NCBI GenBank assembly: GCA_026724425.1
Contig: JAIUCV010000003.1
Location: 58,421,088-58,485,087, forward strand
Origin: Erythrophleum ivorense
Taxonomy: Eukaryota > Streptophyta > Magnoliopsida > Fabales > Fabaceae
Direction: 5' to 3'
DNA length: 64,000 nucleotides
Position numbers and translations under genes: made by a program. The notes below the pieces were generated by a model. That model had not been told where the DNA came from. It searched no databases and saw only the letters and a list, made by a program, of their open reading frames with translations. Shown in pieces: positions 1 through 10,769 of this stretch; positions within the stretch are counted from its first letter, which is position 1, and every line of letters begins with the position of its first letter.

Positions 1-1907
1 TTGTATTTCACTAATTTATATTTAACCTTTATTTCAAATTCAAAGAATTTTGATCTCTTTAAAATCACTAGCAACAAAATCATATACCACAATTGAATTG
101 GCTGCATAATAGTCTCCAGCTCCCATGCAGACCAAACCAAGAAATTGCTAGGATTAAGCGTCTGACCATAACTTAAACTAAAAGATACCTAACAACTAAA
201 CCTTTTTTGATCAAAATACTCTCAAAGATAGTAATATTTTCTTTAATTAAAACATAACTTATTAAAAAAAAATTTCTTGAAAATTTTATTTTAATATTAT
301 TTATTGTATTAATAATAGTATACTTAATTTAACATAAACTATAATTTACTATTATGTGATTTGGCTTATTTACAATCGACTGTGATCTAGTTTAACAGTT
401 TGTAAATTGAACTCTTTGTGATTAGCTTTGTTAGCATGTTGCTACTGTGTACTTTTGTTTTTTTTTTTGGGATAGAAAACGCACATAGTTTGCATTGACT
501 CTAGTTTGCCCACCAAATTGAACGGACATCCCTAATTTTTCAATTGGCTCTCGATAACAGATACCAAAATCAAGTCAATAGATGTATATTCCTAAAGCTT
601 TCACAAAGGGAAAAAGAAAGGAAAAAAAGGACCAGTCTATGCACATTCAACTGTTATTGTGGGCCTCCAAATAGGGATTTCAATAGACAAGAGGAAAGTT
701 GAAAATTTATGGCAAGGTTGAAGATTTTGTCTAATTTTTAACAAAAAAGCAGCACAAGATATTACCATATAATATTTGATTATAAACTTTTAAGTCATAG
801 GGTAGTTGATTATTAAGAGATCAAACCACCGGTTAGTAAACAGTATTTTTTTCTTTAATTTACTTTTTAAATTTCATTACATTTATCAGAATATTTATGT
901 TGATTAAATTTATATGGTAAACATTACAATTGACAAAAAAATTATAAATTATTGTCTTTTATTTGGTTAGACTTTTTTAAAAGAATTATTTGTGAATGTA
1001 TGCTTCATTTTCAATAATTATAAATTTTACTAAATTGAAAGAAAAAAGTTATATTTTAACATTATCAAATAGACCTAACCCAATCCTTCACAAAGCTAGC
1101 CATAAAAGGCCTGACCCACCTATTAAACAGGCTAAAGATACATCTGTTTGTTCAAAAAATTAATTATTTATATACTAAAATTAAGTCGATAGATTGAATT
1201 GGAAACACAAACATAAAATTCTTAAATTCATAACTTTAATTTGTTTCCCTAATTTTTCAAAAAAATTTGAGACTGGATGACATATGAAATTTACAAGTTA
1301 TATTCTTAAATAAACCAGCAATAACATTTTAAGTTAGATTTATTTTTATTATTGTCTGGCATTAAAATGGAGGATGTAAACTCATTGACGAGAATCAAAC
1401 AACGCTTCATATCAATAAAAAGAGATAAAAGTAAAAATCTTTTCACATGTTTAGCATGTGATGCCACTATATTAAGTGACATGAATGAATTAACATGAAT
1501 TAAAAAAAAAAGGTGCAATAAGTATATGAAGTAGATCCTAAATTAAAATACTAAAAAATTATTTAGGTGACTTTTTGTTTAAGCAATAATGTTCTTTTAT
1601 ATAAAACAATTTGTTGACAGTTGATATGAAATTAAACCGAATTATTTGAATTGGAATAATTGAATTTAAAATTAAAATATTGTGAAAAGGCACAATGATT
1701 TAGAATCAATTTATAAATAATTGATTCTGAACACAAATAAAACTACATAAAATCATTCTCTGAGCCTTCATATACTTTGAAAGGAGAGAGCTATACTATT
1801 TACTAAGTGTAATTCTTTAAAATACTTTAGATCAATCTTAAGTTTCACTATTTATCAAGAGACAAATTTCGCTTTAAAGATAGCATGAATTTCACGTATT
1901 TTAAAGC
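1..1907. other. 3' flank of gene A, no gene seen
   Basis: AT-rich non-coding sequence. Parts of it (about 900-1400) resemble the flank below copy D (about 15190-15430) and the flank below gene B (29640-30026 continuing at 39209). It is therefore the conserved downstream end of the SERK duplication unit. I see no open coding stretch beyond short chance ORFs. Confidence 0.6.
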
Positions 1908-4900
1908 CTACAAAGGTTTCTTCTCCACTCCTTTTCTATGCACTACTTTCTTAACATAGTCTACCGTGAAATTAGCATTGGGGTGATGGGTGTCATCAAA
2001 ATCTTGCTGCAGCATCTCCTTGTTTCGCATATATTGCTTCCATTTATCGGAAAAATCATCACCTTTTAGCATTCCAACCACCTCTGACATACTGGGTCTT
2101 CTCGAAGGGGTGCCTTGTGTGCATAGTAAGGCCATTTGGATTAGCTGCTCAACCTCCTCTTCATTATAATTTCCCTCTAAATCAGCATCCACCAGTGTTT
2201 CCAATTTCTTGTCTTGCAGAAGTCGTTTCACCTGGATTTAAAACCACATCAGCTACCCAAGCATGGAAAAAAAAAAGGATACAATATTGAATTACTAATG
2301 AAATTTGAACATTAGCCAATGGTGTTAATACAACATACAGTCAATAGAACGCAACAACGACTAAAGAACAGTCAGGAAGACAAGATTTTAGAAGCCAGGA
2401 CAGAAACAGGAAATGTGTATATATTAATTGAATAAATTACATGACAATAAATTACATGAATATGCACTTCATTGAATGAGGTTACAAGATTTCGCTAGGA
2501 ATGTATATAGCAAGAAATAATGAAATTATCAATCATACCTTCAGAACAAACCAAGAAACTAGGAAGCACTGAAAATGTAAAAATATTTTGTCGAGAAATA
2601 TTTACTTTAAGAATACAGGCTCCCTCAGTTCTTCAACCACAATACTTAAAACTAACAACTATCCAATTGTGCCCGCAGAAAATAGATAATATTGGACAGA
2701 TAATTGATAAAGAACAACGCGTTCTTCAGTTAGCATAAGGAACATCCTTGGTTGTTAGAAAGGAGACTTAGGCAGCGCAGAGTAAAGAAGGTTTGAATAT
2801 TCAGCAAAATATTGCTCCGGTAATTTTTGAGAACCATGTGATAATATTAATACATACAAGTCTAATAGAAGTTGTCCAATTACAAAAATATCACCACAAA
2901 TAAAAATTGATGAATAATTTTAGTAAATTGAATGCTTACCCAATCAAGCAACATGACACCATCGTCGTTGGCAAGTCGTGCAAGATCAAAAGCCCTTTGT
3001 CCAGTTATTAGTTCAAGAAGGGTAACACCATATGCAAAAACATCAGTCTTCTCTGATGTCTTTCCAGTAGACAGGTACTCTGGTGCTATATGCCCAATCG
3101 TACCACGTACAGCAGTAGTAACATGAGTATCTTTATAATCCATGAGTTTTGCTAAACCAAAATCTCCTACAACTGCTTCAAATTCCTCATCCAACAATAT
3201 ATTTGCTGCTTTGACATCACGATGAATGATCTTTGGGTCCCAATGATCATGCAGATAAGCAAGTCCCCTGGCAGCTCCCAGTGCAATACGCTTCCGTATT
3301 GGCCAGTCAAGCGGGGGTTGTGATTCTGGACGCTCTATGATAATTCATAATATAGAAAGACACGATTGACATCCATTAACACATCTTCAATATGAGGTGT
3401 AAGTTTTGAAATCAAATAGTAAGTGCATTCATTTGCTTCGTGTTAAATGTGTTATAGTCACATAACATCTCCAAAATACAAAACGTGAATGATTTAATAT
3501 TGAAAACCAACATTAACATTTCTACTAGAAAAGGGAATATGAGAGAAAAGTTATTTATATGAGATATATATCTGATGTATATTATGAATAAAGCCAATGC
3601 AAATCACATTAATCCTCCTTAAAAGATTAATTAAACAATCAAAGTAGAATAATAAGATTACCTCGTAAACATGATGCTGCACTTCCGTTAACCATGAAAG
3701 GATACACAAGCAACCGTTCAGTTGGTGTCATGCAAAAACCAAGCAGTCGAAGCAAATTCCGATGCACAGCCAAGCTAATCATTTCCACTTCTGTTTGAAA
3801 TTGCAGCTCCGCACCCTGGGTGCGTTCTTCTTTCAGTCTTTTTACTGCTACTAATGAACCATCAGCTAGACGTCCTTTATAAACCTTCCCAAAACCACCT
3901 CTACCCAGAATGTTTTTGTTACTAAAGTTATCTGTTGCAACTTGCAGCTCACGCAGTGAAAAAAGTTTAAGCTGACCAAGGTGAACTTCAGGATCCTCCT
4001 CAGCTGCGAGAAAAAGACAGACAAAATGTTGGTAAATCAATAATGACTAGCATATACAGCATCAGTCCATAAGTTTACCAAATTTTCAATTATTTAACTA
4101 ACCAGGAACATCAAAGAAATATTCCTGTGGTTTCCATCTTTGCCAATAATCATGCCAATAAGCAAGTCCCCTAGCAGCTCCCAACGCAATACGCTGCCAT
4201 ATTGGCCTTTCAAGTAGGGGTTGTGATTCTGGCCTTTCAAGTGGGGGTTGTGATTCCGGCCTTTCAAGTGGGAGTTGTGATTCCGGCCTTTCAAGTGGGA
4301 GTTGTGATTCTGGACGCTCTATGATGATATAGAACAATTGAGGGCACAAGCAACATCCATTAACACTTCTTCAATATGAGATGTGAGTTTTGAAATTAAA
4401 TAGTAAGTGCATTCATTTGCTATTGTGTTAAATGTGTTACAGTCACATAACATCTCCAAAATACATAACTTTTTTATAAACAAATAAAAATAAACAATAA
4501 ATGATTTAATATTGAAAACCAACACTAACATTTCTACTGGAAAAGGGAATATGAGAGAAAAGTTATTTATATGAGATATTCATCTGAGGTATATTATGAA
4601 TAAAGCCAATGTAAATCACATTAATCCTCCTTAAAAGATTAATTAAACAATCGAAGTAGAATAATAAGAGTACCTTGTAAACATGATGTTACTCTTCCCT
4701 TAACCATGAAAGGATACACAAGCAGCCGTTCAGTTGGTGTCATGCAAAAACCACGCAGCTGAAGCAAATTCGGATGCACGGGCAAGCTAATCATTTCCCC
4801 ATTTGTTTGAAATCGCAGCTCCCCACCCTGGATGCTTTCTTCTGTCACTCTTTCTATTGCTACTAGAGAACCATCGGCTAAGCGTCCTTTATAAACATTA

Positions 4901-6089
4901 CCATGTCCACCTCTACCCACAATGTTTTTGTTACTAAAGTTATCTGTTGCAACTTGCAGGTCCAGCAGAGAAAAGTTTTTCAGTCGACAATAGTGAATAT
5001 CATCAGAATCCCTTTTAGCTGCCAATATAAGAAGAATAAAATGTTGATAAGTCAAATGGCTACCCTATGAATCATATATCAATAGATCATTATCTTATTG
5101 GTTATTAAACTCAAACTAACCAGGAACATCAAAGAAATGATCCTGTGGTTTCCTTCTTTGCAAATAAGCACACGCAATTGCATAGGCTGCAATATACAGA
5201 ACAGCAATACCGGCAGCAACTCCACCAGCAATAGCTGCAGTGGCCTTATTACCTAAAGTTTACATTTTTATGGGAAATCATAAAATTGTTTAGAAAAATT
5301 TGATCTTAATAAAATAAAATAAAAATCCTGAGGTTGCAAAATTATTATTATTATCATTATCATCATCGACATCGTCATCATCTTTTGAATTTATACATGA
5401 GGCACATCCACCTCAAGAATTAAACCATGAGGTAAGTGCGCCTAAAGAGGTTATGCTTAAAGAATGTCCATCTTCAAGAATCACTGTTCAAAAACAATAT
5501 TTCCATCATTCTCAATATATTTAAATTTTTAAAACTGGAAAAGGTTTAGCCAATGACACCATTATAGTTTCTTGAAAAGCTATGTGGCCTATCAATTTTA
5601 ATTCTTCCCTTTCTCCTTCCCCTTCCCCAATATTGGCAAGCATTTTTGTTCAAATATTTAGCTCCCCTCCCAACCCCCTGAGGACAAGGGATAAAGAAGG
5701 TATTATTAGGAAAGGGATAGAGCAGAATGCAGCTATTAACAGAAACGAAAATGAAGAGTTGGAGAAGTACAATGTATTTTTTCTAGGAATTACAAAAAAC
5801 CTTTAGTAGGTCTTTAATCACTGGTAAATTTTGTAGGAGTTAGAAAAAATCATTCTTGGGCCATTGCTTAGCAGCTTAAACTTGTAGTTCAAGGAGTTAG
5901 AAAAAATCATTCTTGGACCATTGCTTAGCAGTTTAAACTTGTAGTTTAAGAGATTCTATAAATGACTGAGTGGTATAGTCTCTAGATTTTGGCTCAAAAC
6001 AAACTTATGTTTGGAATTAAATCAATGTAGATGTAAGCCAATACCTATTCCAAGCCCAGTGGACTCTCAAATGAGAGAGCACGTTAGAG

Positions 6090-6122
<33 letters not shown>

Positions 6123-9100
6123 GAATTCTATTAAGAGAAAACAGATACAAAAGAGGAGTATTAGGTATCCTCCCAATAAAACAAAATTACATAAAAAGAA
6201 AACAAAAATGGAAATATAAGATTATTATAACAGGCATCAATGAACCTGACCGAACTTGCAGCGTTGGAGAAATTCGAGGAGGTGGATGCAACTTTTGCTG
6301 TTTTAATCCAGGATTGTTTTGAAAACTGTATAGTGCAGCACAGTGGTTTGCAAGTTTTTAATATGTCATCCCCCAACATAACCAAGGAAGTAAACACAAT
6401 TGTTTGCACCAACCTGATGGGAGAAATTAATGTAAATGAACCATTGGCCGGAACATCTCCTTTTAACATGTTGTCAGAGAGGTCACTAGATTTCACAATG
6501 ACCAAATCTTCAAGTTACACTCTTTAAAATATATATGATGGTAGTATAACTAAGTATCTAAATAGGCATTAGCTCACATAAAATGAGCACATTTGAGAAA
6601 GACTCACAGGACTTGTAGTGAAGTAATAGTAGTTAAAGATGAAGGAATGTGTCCAGACAAATTGTTATTGTTAAGACGCCTATTTCAGATAATAGAGAGA
6701 ATTAGTATGTAGATCACAAACTATTGATACATAGGAGTAACAAAACATGATTAGCAAACAATTATCAAGTATAAATTGAAATAAAGATGTTGTTTAAATT
6801 AGCAGAGCACTGTAGATACCAAAATCTTGTACTTGGCAAACTATATTGGCCAAAATCTGATACTAAAATCTTCTACCTAGCAGAGTAAATTGGCCAGAAA
6901 TCGAAAACTATGGCTAAACCTAGGCATGAGTGATGCATTCATAAATTGCCTCAAGTACATAAATGAAATGGATAATCACATTTTAAATTACAAATAACCA
7001 AGTAAAAATATTTAAAATAATTTAAAATTAAATACCCACAATTATATTCCATCTATATGACCAAAAATAAGGTTTTCCCAACCTACATTAGGACTTGCAT
7101 TTGACTGGAAGAAATTCTCCACAGTAAAAGCTCTTCATGAAAATAAATTTTCAGGGAAAACCAAGAAAAAATAATAGGGTTTCTTTATATGGTAACCAGG
7201 CTTATAGCCAAAACTCTGTAATCCAGAACAGTCTAATTTTAAGAATACAAGATGTGGGAGGGTATGAGTGCCTCACAGGTAACCAAGATCACTTCATAAT
7301 AAATGGTAAGTATGACTGGAATAAAAATGAACAAAGTGACATAAGAAACCATTAACACCTGACACTTGGCATATAACAATATTCATATTGACTCTATTTC
7401 ATAATTAATACATTGAAAGAAGGAATTGGTCAATTTGTAAATGAGTAGACGGTATGCCTAGCTCTAGTAATACTCTTTTTTTATTTTTTATTTAAAAAGC
7501 AAAACAACTCTGCAATTAGCTGTACAATAAAAATTAGGTCTTACTTTTAACGAGACCAATCAATCTCAGCACTGTCATCAATTTCAAGTGGTTATGAATA
7601 TATTCCCATTATTCGCAGCAAGTAAAAGTCGTAGTAATAATAAGAATAGTGAAAAATTCAACAGTAATAACAAAGGTCATACAGGAATAACACTTTTTCA
7701 TATGCATTTGTTCCTTTATATTCAAGCGCAACTGGAACTGCACCAGTCAAGTTGTAAGCTGCATAATCTACCGCAAGCATAAAAAATACATGCCAGGAAG
7801 GTCAAGCAAGAAACAAAATTTATACAGAAATAAATGAAAATGAGAAGATTAAGGATTTGAGATTAAGGAAAGCATGTCATACAAGAAACGTAGGTTTTTT
7901 AGGTTCCTCAATGTGTCTGGGATGGAACCAGTTAATCTGTTCAAGTAAAGATCCAAGCTCACCAAATTTGTCAAATTTCCAAGCTCTTCTGGGATTTTTC
8001 CACATATATTATTACTATAGAGTTCCCTGTCATTCAAAAGAATAATATTATTATATTCAAGCAAGTATAGTAAAAGAACACCATGAATAATTTATAGATG
8101 ACAACAAGGATTCAAACGACTGGCATGAAAGGTTTTGAAATCTAAAAGTAGTTGATGTGGTAAAAATTGACCGCATAAGCAGATATTGATGGCTATTTAT
8201 GAGAGGGGAAAAACTGAGGAAATCCTAGCAGTCTAGGTCATATTTGGTTTTTTGATTTTTTTTTTTCAGTGTTTTTCCTTTTGGGATAAAAGTTTGCATT
8301 ACTAAAGATCAAAAGTGATAAGCAAGGCTCTACAAGAAGTTCCAGTCAAGTCTTTTTTTCTTTTTCTTTTTTTCTGCACAAATTGGTGATTGGATGGTTA
8401 AGGTGTGTTATAGTGTAATATTTCAAAACTTTGCACAGAAAGCCAATAAAAAAAAGATAGTAGCAGAATAGCATTCACTTCATTCCCATAGGCAGAAATA
8501 CTAGGAAGAACCATACGTTTTTATCAAGTGCATTCTGAAAGCCAAGAATCAATATTCAATCACACTGATTTGAAAGAAAAAGAACAGCTTCTGTCATAAT
8601 TTTAGCTGCATGTGATCCTCTCATGACAGAGACCAGCACATAGCAATAGAATTGGCCCAAGTTCAGAACATGTTTATTTTGCTGTCTGAAGACCAGAATC
8701 AGGCATGTTTTGAACTCAATGTTTGGACAACCAGCCGAAGCCCAAAATTGATGAATGAGTAGTCATTGGAAAGGTGTACATGTCCACTTTCATATGCATC
8801 AAATTTTATGTCATTTTGAGTTTTGTTTAGTTATGCCATTTTGTTTTCAAATTGTCAGGTTATAGTCTTAAGTCAATATTATCATTTAATACTAATATCA
8901 TCTTTTAAGAAATCACCAGAATAGAACAGAAGAGAATATCGATAAAGAAATATTGTTGAACACAATCTGCTTAGAAGAAAGGGGCAAATCAACCCTACAT
9001 ATATCATATCTAATTTACAACTTACAGGTATTGTAAATGAGGGAGCCGACCAAGATGTGGAACCAGTTGACCCGAAAGGTTTTCATCTCCAAGATCACTG

Positions 9101-10075
9101 TCCAAACATGTTTTTTCACTAGATGCAGAAAAAATCACAGGTTACAGGTAAAAACTCCATAAAATACTTACATGCGGGTTACTCTATTATCACTATTGCA
9201 CGTAACACGAAACCACATGCAGGGATTAGCTTGGGTTGGATCCCAGCCTTGAAGAACATTGTTAGGATCAGCCAAGTTGTTTTTCAATGCAATCAGAGCA
9301 TCACCTGTCATATACCAATGCAATCTTCAGGCACATATATTTTTAAATTAAGTCCATGCAATCATATTTAAGATAAACATCTCAACAGCCAACTATATCA
9401 AATGGAAGTAATTAAAGTACACAGAAAGAATTTCCTTTTTCTAGCATAAAAGCATTTTGACAAGCTGAGAGATAATAAAGTCCTACAAAAAGTCAGACCA
9501 ATGACATATCAGGGCGAGCAAACATATGCACAAAACATAATTAAGTAAATGTTGGTTTCTTAGCCTCATTTAGACACCGAACCAAATATCATTTATATTC
9601 ATTGATACGATCCATACATATCCTTTTTCAAAGTTCTAATTTTGAAATCACCTAAGAATGACAATATTTGAATTTATCTTAGATACGTCACTAAAGAAAC
9701 TGGAATCGTACCATATTCCAGACATACTCCGACAAAGGAAGATGATATCAAACTCAAACATAGGAAGTTGTAATTTTCTATAAAGCTATAAATAAAATTC
9801 AGCAAAAACATTACGGTAAAAAATAAGTACAGAAGATTATGATTAAACAAAGGTTTCACACTTTCCTTCAATTTAAGGTGGAAAAGAAAGTTGAGATTTC
9901 CTCAAACTAATAAAACTGTATATTAAACCGTCTAAGAAGATTCATAATATCCATATCTTAGAATTGTATCCGCTAGGTTTATCAAGTACAGAAGTCACTA
10001 CCCACCTTCGGCATTGCCAGAAACCTTTAGCAACATACCAAGCACTAAAATTGCCGAAAGAAGAAACGAACCCAT
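1908..10075 (-). CDS. SERK/BAK1-like LRR receptor kinase with an extra degenerate kinase N-lobe (gene A)
   Basis: Plasma-membrane co-receptor kinase of the SERK family, by homology. Exons (minus strand): 10075-10006, 9304-9172, 9097-9026, 8026-7883, 6679-6608, 6485-6414, 6325-6246, 5252-5121, 5018-4674, 4318-4103, 4003-3662, 3334-2940, 2231-1908. All introns are GT-AG, phases match, and the total is 798 codons. Order: signal peptide (1-23), LRR cap with PCMWFRVTC, LRRs to about 188, Pro-rich linker PPPRISPT, transmembrane exon (215-259) ending FFDVP, extra N-lobe (259-374), chimeric segment (374-446), then a full kinase with GRGGFG 479-484, Lys500, alphaC Glu517, HRD 597-599, DFG 617-619 and APE 643-645. 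The ectodomain exon lengths (133, 72, 144, 72, 72) are those I expect of SERK genes. The C-terminus lacks the usual SERK LSGPR-like end. Skipping exons 9 and 10 leaves an in-frame 611-residue ordinary SERK. The exon model comes from homology and splice sites; transcription is unproven. Confidence 0.85.
4103..4318 (-). other. Gene A exon 10: chimeric kinase/juxtamembrane exon
   Basis: The exon opens like the kinase exon after the hinge (AG acceptor, ERPESQ, then IALGAARGLAY). After WHDYWQRWKPQ it switches to the end of the transmembrane/juxtamembrane exon (KPQEYFFDVP with its own GT donor). It is 216 bp with phase 1 at both ends. It therefore joins the degenerate N-lobe to the following normal N-lobe exon without breaking frame. 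The switch lies where the two parent exons share short similarity (GCTTAT followed by a TGCAAAG-like stretch). I infer unequal or illegitimate recombination between tandem SERK copies. Confidence 0.85.
4204..4311 (-). repeat. 27-bp coding minisatellite, 4 units (gene A)
   Basis: Four near-identical 27-bp units, each encoding a 9-residue ERPESQ(L/P)PL-type repeat, lie at the start of the chimeric exon. Units begin at 4204, 4231, 4258 and 4285 on the plus strand. The same site in gene B has two units, so copy number has changed in multiples that keep the reading frame. Confidence 0.9.
4674..5018 (-). other. Gene A exon 9: extra, degenerate kinase N-lobe
   Basis: This 345-bp exon encodes a complete SERK-type N-lobe from the juxtamembrane residues to SCLQ. 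The Gly loop reads GRGGHG (293-298). The VAIK lysine is Glu (VAIER, residue 314), and the alphaC Glu of the usual TEV motif is Asn (TNG, residue 331). ATP binding and phosphotransfer by this lobe are therefore unlikely. Its start, AKRDSDDIHYC, differs from the AEEDPEVHLGQ start of the functional N-lobe exon, so it is a diverged paralogue and not a recent copy. Phase is 1 at both ends. Confidence 0.85.
5836..5950. repeat. 57-bp tandem duplication in intron of gene A
   Basis: The segment starting GGAGTTAGAAAAAATCATTC at 5836 recurs at 5893 with a few changes. Gene B has one copy at the corresponding place (about 46574-46630). It lies inside the long intron between the linker exon and the transmembrane exon. 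Confidence 0.75.
6091..6119. repeat. (TA)n microsatellite
   Basis: About 14 TA units in an intron of gene A. A shorter or longer tract occurs at the matching intron position of B (about 46780) and C (about 54990). Confidence 0.9.
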
Positions 10076-10600
10076 GAAAGGCGAAATCACTCGTTCCTTA
10101 ATTTGTTGTCTATCTTCTTAAGCTATGATTTCATGAGCTTCAAAATCATGCATATGCAATATATTCTATCCCTGATCGACAGAACTTTTGAGACTGGCCG
10201 ATTTGCATGAAAATTGAAACCCATCAAAGCTCAGAAGCATCTTGGCCTCGTTGACCGATGAATATAGAGCGGAAATCTCATATGGATGCTCGCTTGTTCA
10301 CCTGAAAATGCATGCAGAAGAGAGGAGAGAGAGGTCTCCACGCTTCAACATCTGCATGGGGTATAACACTTAAGCAAAGTGGAGGGAAGCCAGCTGAGTT
10401 AATTAGTGTTGACAGGAACTTTCTTCTTCTTCTTCTCAAAGAAAGAAATTGAGATTGTATCAAAAAAGAAAGAAACTGAGATCAGTACGCTGTAAGAATG
10501 AGTAAAGTTGGGCGGAAGAGACGTGCGTTTGGACGCTTATGCATGACTGTCCCCACAAGCCACTTGACTGTTTGGCCTGTTGCTGTCCCCAAAATTAAAA
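10076..10600 (-). promoter_or_regulatory. Conserved proximal 5' region of gene A
   Basis: This block upstream of the start codon is recognisably the same in gene B (50943-51480) and copy C (58978-59520), in contrast to the decayed sequence around it. On the gene strand it holds a conserved CAG|GTRRAC site (near 10300 in A) that could be the donor of a 5'-UTR intron. I see no certain TATA box. Promoter function is inferred from position and conservation only. Confidence 0.4.
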
Positions 10601-10769
10601 AATAAAAAAAGTTTAATAGAAAAAAATAAGGATAAATTCAGCCATTTTCTGTTTAAATAATAATTTTTTATTTAAAATTGTATCTAATAAAAATATTATT
10701 TATATTCTACTTTTTTGGAAAATTGATAACACAAGTGTCGATTTTCCTTTTTTTTTTTCAAAAAATTAT

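Noticed and set aside
4204..4311. CRISPR-like repeats
   Set aside because: Units are directly adjacent with no spacers, and they encode a peptide repeat within a plant exon.
6240..6527. 95-codon plus-strand ORF, also open at 55132-55419
   Set aside because: It is antisense to the sixth and seventh SERK exons and the intron between them. It is similar between A and C only because the exons are, and it is not open in B.
9123..9371. 82-codon plus-strand ORF similar at 49973-50221 and 58005-58253
   Set aside because: It overlaps the LRR-cap exon and its splice sites in antisense. Conservation follows from the real exon.
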